64,000 nt of DNA from Chinchilla lanigera (taxonomy: Eukaryota; Chordata; Mammalia; Rodentia; Chinchillidae), in the NCBI RefSeq assembly GCF_000276665.1, contig NW_004955488.1:1039956-1103955 (forward strand), read 5' to 3'. A model generated the notes under the pieces. That model was not told where the DNA came from. It was given only the letters and a program-made list of their open reading frames with translations, and searched no databases. Positions 60,021 to 64,000 of the stretch are shown piece by piece. The translations under genes and the position numbers were made by a program. How positions within the stretch are numbered: position 1 is the first letter of the stretch; each line of letters starts with the position of its first letter.

Positions 60021-60322
60021 TATGTGTACACACACATAATCTAACCTGTAAAGGAGTTCCAATTCTCTTCTTTACCCTTTCTCTGTGATGTAGATTTAAT
60101 AGGATCTCATTAGCCAGCTCAAATTTCTTTTGAGCAGAAGCATTTATTATTTCTTCCTGTTTCTTATAAGATGCATCTGCTACTAAAACAAAAAAAATCC
60201 TCTGGGATTGCCTTTATTTCACCTTCTTTTAAGAAAAATATAGCTGTACTATGTGTAATATTATTTGATGATTTAAGGAAAATCTTTAAATGCTTTATGT
60301 ATGCCAAGTTTCTACGCTTTGA

Positions 60323-60815
60323 NNNNNNNNNNNNNNNNNNNNNNNNNNNNNNNNNNNNNNNNNNNNNNNNNNNNNNNNNNNNNNNNNNNNNNNNNNNNNN
60401 NNNNNNNNNNNNNNNNNNNNNNNNNNNNNNNNNNNNNNNNNNNNNNNNNNNNNNNNNNNNNNNNNNNNNNNNNNNNNNNNNNNNNNNNNNNNNNNNNNNN
60501 NNNNNNNNNNNNNNNNNNNNNNNNNNNNNNNNNNNNNNNNNNNNNNNNNNNNNNNNNNNNNNNNNNNNNNNNNNNNNNNNNNNNNNNNNNNNNNNNNNNN
60601 NNNNNNNNNNNNNNNNNNNNNNNNNNNNNNNNNNNNNNNNNNNNNNNNNNNNNNNNNNNNNNNNNNNNNNNNNNNNNNNNNNNNNNNNNNNNNNNNNNNN
60701 NNNNNNNNNNNNNNNNNNNNNNNNNNNNNNNNNNNNNNNNNNNNNNNNNNNNNNNNNNNNNNNNNNNNNNNNNNNNNNNNNNNNNNNNNNNNNNNNNNNN
60801 NNNNNNNNNNNNNNN
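60323..60815. other. Assembly gap (N)
   Basis: A run of N inside the antisense L1. Reading frames crossing it are artefacts. Confidence 0.99.
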
Positions 60816-61000
60816 TTAGTCTTTCTTTGATGAGAAATAGCCATACTTTACAATATTTACTTATAGTTTTTAAATCCTTTGTATAGATTTACAAGATGCA
60901 CTTTGAAGTATCTGTCCGTGGTTTCCAATATCTGAAGTTCTGTAGAGTCAGTCTCTCAGTTTTAAATTTCTAACACTACATTAGAGACCATATTTTGAAA
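60816..61000 (-). repeat. Likely continuation of the antisense L1
   Basis: ctttgatgagaaatagccat followed by text on the expected pattern of the 5'-ward part of L1M/HAL1-like elements in reverse. The right end is uncertain. Confidence 0.4.
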
Positions 61001-62429
61001 ACAACAAATAATCAAAACCTAGGATTTCTGTTTTTATTATTTACTGACTTCATTGTTTAATGAGTGAGTCACAGACTATTTCAGTGAGATGACTTTCTCT
61101 TGCAAGGGAACGCCTCTCACAAGTTGCAAACGGCTTTTCACACAGTCTCTCTAATAGCTAGGTCTGACTGAATTTAGCTGGGTGTTCTTTGATCTCTCAA
61201 TCAAGTATTAACCTGGTTTTCTGCGATTGGTATCAAAACTAAGAGCAATCCTTTATCAGTTAAGCACTAAAATTTCATTATTTTAACAGGGTGCTGTAAA
61301 CTGCTTCACAATGTCATCCAGTGAAAGATGGGATCCTTTTAAGAGCCTGGGTTCTTCCAGACAGTGGGATTTCTAAAGCCACAGAAATTTTTTCCCACTT
61401 GCCTCTTCCAGTATTGTCTCTTTCAACTTCTGTCTTTTCTTGCATTTCACTCATTTTTACTTGTTCTCTACCAAACTCTCCACTGCTTTCTACAGATTTT
61501 CAGACATGGCCACACATTTATGTACCCAAATCTACTCTAGCTTCTGGTTAAGCCCTGCTTTTTTGCATCCTTAAATATTCTACCCTCCTGTTACCTCTGT
61601 CTTATAAGCAGAGCACTGAGTGGTTCAGTGCCTTTAGCCTTCTCCAGTGGATTTCACCTGGGGCATCTGGTGTAGAATCTTCACTCCATTACCAAGTGGT
61701 GCTTTGCGAAGCAGACACCAGTACCGTAGATCCACTGCACAGGGAGCAGAGGTCCTAATGTACTGCAGCTTGTGGGGCCTCTCTGATACACCTCATGCCT
61801 GGCCCTTCCTAGAATCAATCAATGGGTCCAGACTGAGACTTGTGGAATAAGGAAGTCATGGTGTTGTTAGAGATTGCCTGTGTTGGTCAGGATGGAAATG
61901 CAACAAAAGGAAGGGAGAATAATGCTTCAAAAGCCACTGTCTCATCTTCTGAAGCTTGTAAAGAGGTACCTTGTCTCTATGCCTGTCTTACTATTTTCAA
62001 ACACTTGATGTATGTTCTTCCTTTACTTCTCATTTCTTCTCCCTCTGTCTCCCTCCACCTGTCATCTTCTCTCTCTCTGTCTTTCTTTCCCTTTCCTTCC
62101 TTCCTGCATCCCTTCCTTGTTTCAAAAAACGTTCATCAGTTAAGTTGGTGTTTCCCTGGCATCTGGACATGCTCATTACTTCACACCACCACTATAGAAC
62201 ACTTTTCCCAGGTAATGTTTGTGATTTTTTGTTTTCATTTTGTTAATTCTTATTCCGTAAATAAAGTAATTCTTTGGACAAATTATCCCTCTTTTCGCCT
62301 CTGATTGGAGGGCCTATTAGAAGTTTACACAAAGGCAACAAGTTGGGTTTGTGATGCAAGAGGGCTGACATTTGTCAGTAGGAAGCTCTGAAACATATAT
62401 AAAGCAAAGCAATTAAAAAAAAAGAAGTC
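61001..62429. other. Non-coding DNA, no gene seen
   Basis: No repeat clearly recognised. A polypyrimidine tract lies at 62020-62110. The 154-codon plus-strand frame at 61840-62304 is the longest gap-free frame in the window. Its Ser/Leu/Phe-rich centre comes from that tract and no domain is recognisable. Confidence 0.4.
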
Positions 62430-62533
62430 GGGGCTGGGGATTTAGCTCAGCGGCAAAAGCGCCTACCTGGCAAGCGCAAGGTCGTGAGTTCGGTTCCTGG
62501 TACCGGAAAAAAACCAAAAAAAAAAAAAAAACC
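62430..62533 (+). repeat. ID SINE, well preserved, with target-site duplication
   Basis: Sense ID: ggggctggggatttagctca, gcctacctggcaagcgcaag, gtcgtgagttcggttcctgg, taccgg, then an A-tail interrupted by cc. The internal RNA polymerase III promoter is intact by eye: A box tagctcagcgg at 62443-62453, B box gagttcggttc at 62486-62496. Exact 8-bp duplication aagaagtc at 62422-62429 and 62534-62541. Confidence 0.93.
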
Positions 62534-62541
62534 AAGAAGTC

Positions 62542-64000
62542 AATGCTGATCCTTTGGTTCATGAGCATGATGACTGGGTGTTCATGCCATCTGCATGAAA
62601 TGTGCCTCCCTCAAACCTTGTTATGACTTCGGCACATTACCCATCTTACGTAAAAAAAAGTCATTGCTGTACAACTTCCCTTGATTCTATGCGTGTGCGT
62701 GTGTGTGTATTTGTGTACATGTGGTCTTTTTGAGCACACAGAATAGCTTCTTTTCTTCTAACAAGTATTTGCTACGTAAATAGGCAATTAACAATATTCT
62801 TTTTATCTCTTAACACAAATTGTTTTGTGTTCCCCCTACAAATTTCATTATACATTTTGATGATGAAGATTGCATAGGGAGAACTAAAATTAATTTTCCC
62901 TGAAATTTAAATTAACTCCTGCATTATTCTTGAAATTCTACTAGAAATATATTGCTAATAATTTATGTATTCATGTTACTTTCACATACTTGAAAGTTCA
63001 AGCTATTTCATAATGATTATACTTATAGCCTTAATTATACAAACATTAATTATCCAAACTTATTTGGATAAGTTAATGATCCACATCAATTATCCAAACT
63101 TATTTCCTCTGTGATATCTGTCTTGTGCTATAGTCATACTAAAATACTGTCCAAAATATGTGTATAGTTCTTATACTTACATATTTAGACACTTTGGTAT
63201 CTAATACAAGTAATTTATTAGAGTGACACTATTTTAGCACAATATAAATGTTTGGCACTGACAGGTTGTTAAATTGTAAATATTGTACTAGTGGATTCAT
63301 TGTTATCAAATGTTCTAATTTCTAAAATATTCAATTATCATCAGTTGAGCTGTGCTGGCAGTTTTCTCTGTTTACCAGATAAATAGGATGTAAATTACCA
63401 ATTGTGCTACAAAAGGAGATATAATCCTGTGAAAGCATCTCAAAACATAACCAAAAACTAATAAAGGCAAAAATAATTTGGAAATGGAAATCTTTGGTCC
63501 TGTTCAGTTGGTGAAGGAAATATGCAATGGGTGTGTAACCCAGGTTCAATGCTGTGCTCTACAAATTACCAATATGCAGTCATCTTGAATTTATGCATGC
63601 AATGAAAATAGCAGTGATATGAATGATATGGAAAATGCATGTGTTAAGTAACATAAGGGTATATTTCATTGACATTTACAGGTCACATGTAAGTCACATA
63701 CCTGAAATTTATACAATACAAAACTCATATAATTTCTCTAATCTTAGAAGAGGGTGTCACCTGAGCGTATTTTGTTATGCTTGCATCTATCTTTTTAACA
63801 GCTGCATCTTTTCTTATAGTGTTTGTTGACTGGTTCTTTAAATTATATCTTAAAAATGAGAATATTTATTCCATTTCTTTTCTTTTTGTTCTATAAATTA
63901 CATTTTACTAGTAATCTACATTTTAAAAACTGGAAGATAACTGATGCATTTCTGCTTTGTTTTCATGAAAGGACTTGGGTTGTGAGGGGTTTAGGTATTT
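62542..64000. other. AT-rich DNA, no gene seen
   Basis: No repeat or gene recognised beyond a (GT)n-rich stretch at 62693-62711 and a small direct repeat at 63048 and 63088. Confidence 0.4.

Larger units (their letters stand above)
56150..60322 (-). repeat. Ancient L1 (L1M-like), antisense, long, interrupted
   Basis: Antisense L1 landmarks lie in order. The 3'UTR is at 56150-56249 (tacccatttaaagtacacat). The ORF2 C-terminus is at 56700-57230 (tagcataattcttccaggtt, gaagtggaattgaagggtga, aatttcttcatatcctcatg). Upstream L1 text is at 58180-59790 (actggctatttaggaatatg, gagaatgtttgagaagaatg, tctgtagacatcatagtgtt). The 5'-ward part before the gap includes gcctttatttcaccttctt. It is broken by a MaLR LTR (56250-56684), a B1 (58275-58415) and internal deletions. 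It seems to resume after the gap. Confidence 0.65.

Noticed and set aside
60164..60844. Open frames of 172-226 codons on both strands
   Set aside because: They span the N run at 60323-60815; real codons at the edges lie in antisense L1 sequence.
61840..62304. 154-codon plus-strand frame, longest without N
   Set aside because: Its middle is a translated polypyrimidine tract, it shows no domain, and there is no promoter or splice context.
62430..62505. tRNA gene (tRNA-like head with A and B boxes)
   Set aside because: No proper cloverleaf or acceptor pairing is evident; the A-tail and target duplication identify it as an ID SINE.

Overview
This window looks like non-coding, AT-rich nuclear DNA from a rodent. 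It is intergenic or intronic and I found no convincing functional protein-coding exon. The rodent call rests on the repeats: ID-type SINEs derived from tRNA (tRNA-like head, A and B boxes, A-rich tail), 7SL-derived B1 SINEs, B1/ID composite SINEs, and L1 LINEs of several ages. There are also ERVL-MaLR LTRs. The ID and B1 variants are not the mouse or rat forms; a beaver/kangaroo-rat-type lineage is possible, but I cannot assign a species. Two runs of N (14730-15103 and 60323-60815) are assembly gaps, and every long reading frame crossing them is an artefact.

Layout. 1-5.2 kb is AT-rich DNA with a few SINEs and an (AT)n tract. 5.2-6.5 kb is an L1 3' end with a second L1 tail nested in it. 7.04-7.39 kb is a clean solo MaLR LTR with a 5-bp target duplication. 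8.5-14.3 kb is a nearly full-length but dead L1 with remnants of 5'UTR, ORF1 and ORF2. 14.5-15.5 kb is a MaLR remnant cut by the first gap. 15.5-17.0 kb is an L1 with an inverted 5' segment, followed by an MLT1-like LTR. 18.7-19.0 kb is a composite SINE. 20.6-22.0 kb is an L1 whose 5' region is joined directly to its 3' end. 23.4-33 kb carries several ID and B1 SINEs, a MaLR LTR and ancient repeat debris. 33.9-34.8 kb holds a diverged direct duplication. 38.3-39.7 kb is an antisense L1 with repeated 3'UTR units. 40.4-40.8 kb is another MaLR LTR. 47.2-48.0 kb is a probable retropseudogene of unknown parent next to a 122-bp, about 97.5% identical inverted repeat. 48.9-51.0 kb holds another direct duplication. 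53.3-54.8 kb is an L1 nested in an older repeat. 56.1-61 kb is a long antisense ancient L1 interrupted by a MaLR LTR, a B1 and the second gap. 62.4 kb has one of the best-preserved ID SINEs.

There is no gene network to describe. The interest is structural: layered insertions whose order can be read from target-site duplications, several unexplained local duplications, the long inverted repeat, and three repeat-free blocks that could be tested as conserved non-coding elements. I see no CRISPR array, operon, functional RNA gene or novel enzymatic system. All repeat names are from pattern recognition, without a library search.
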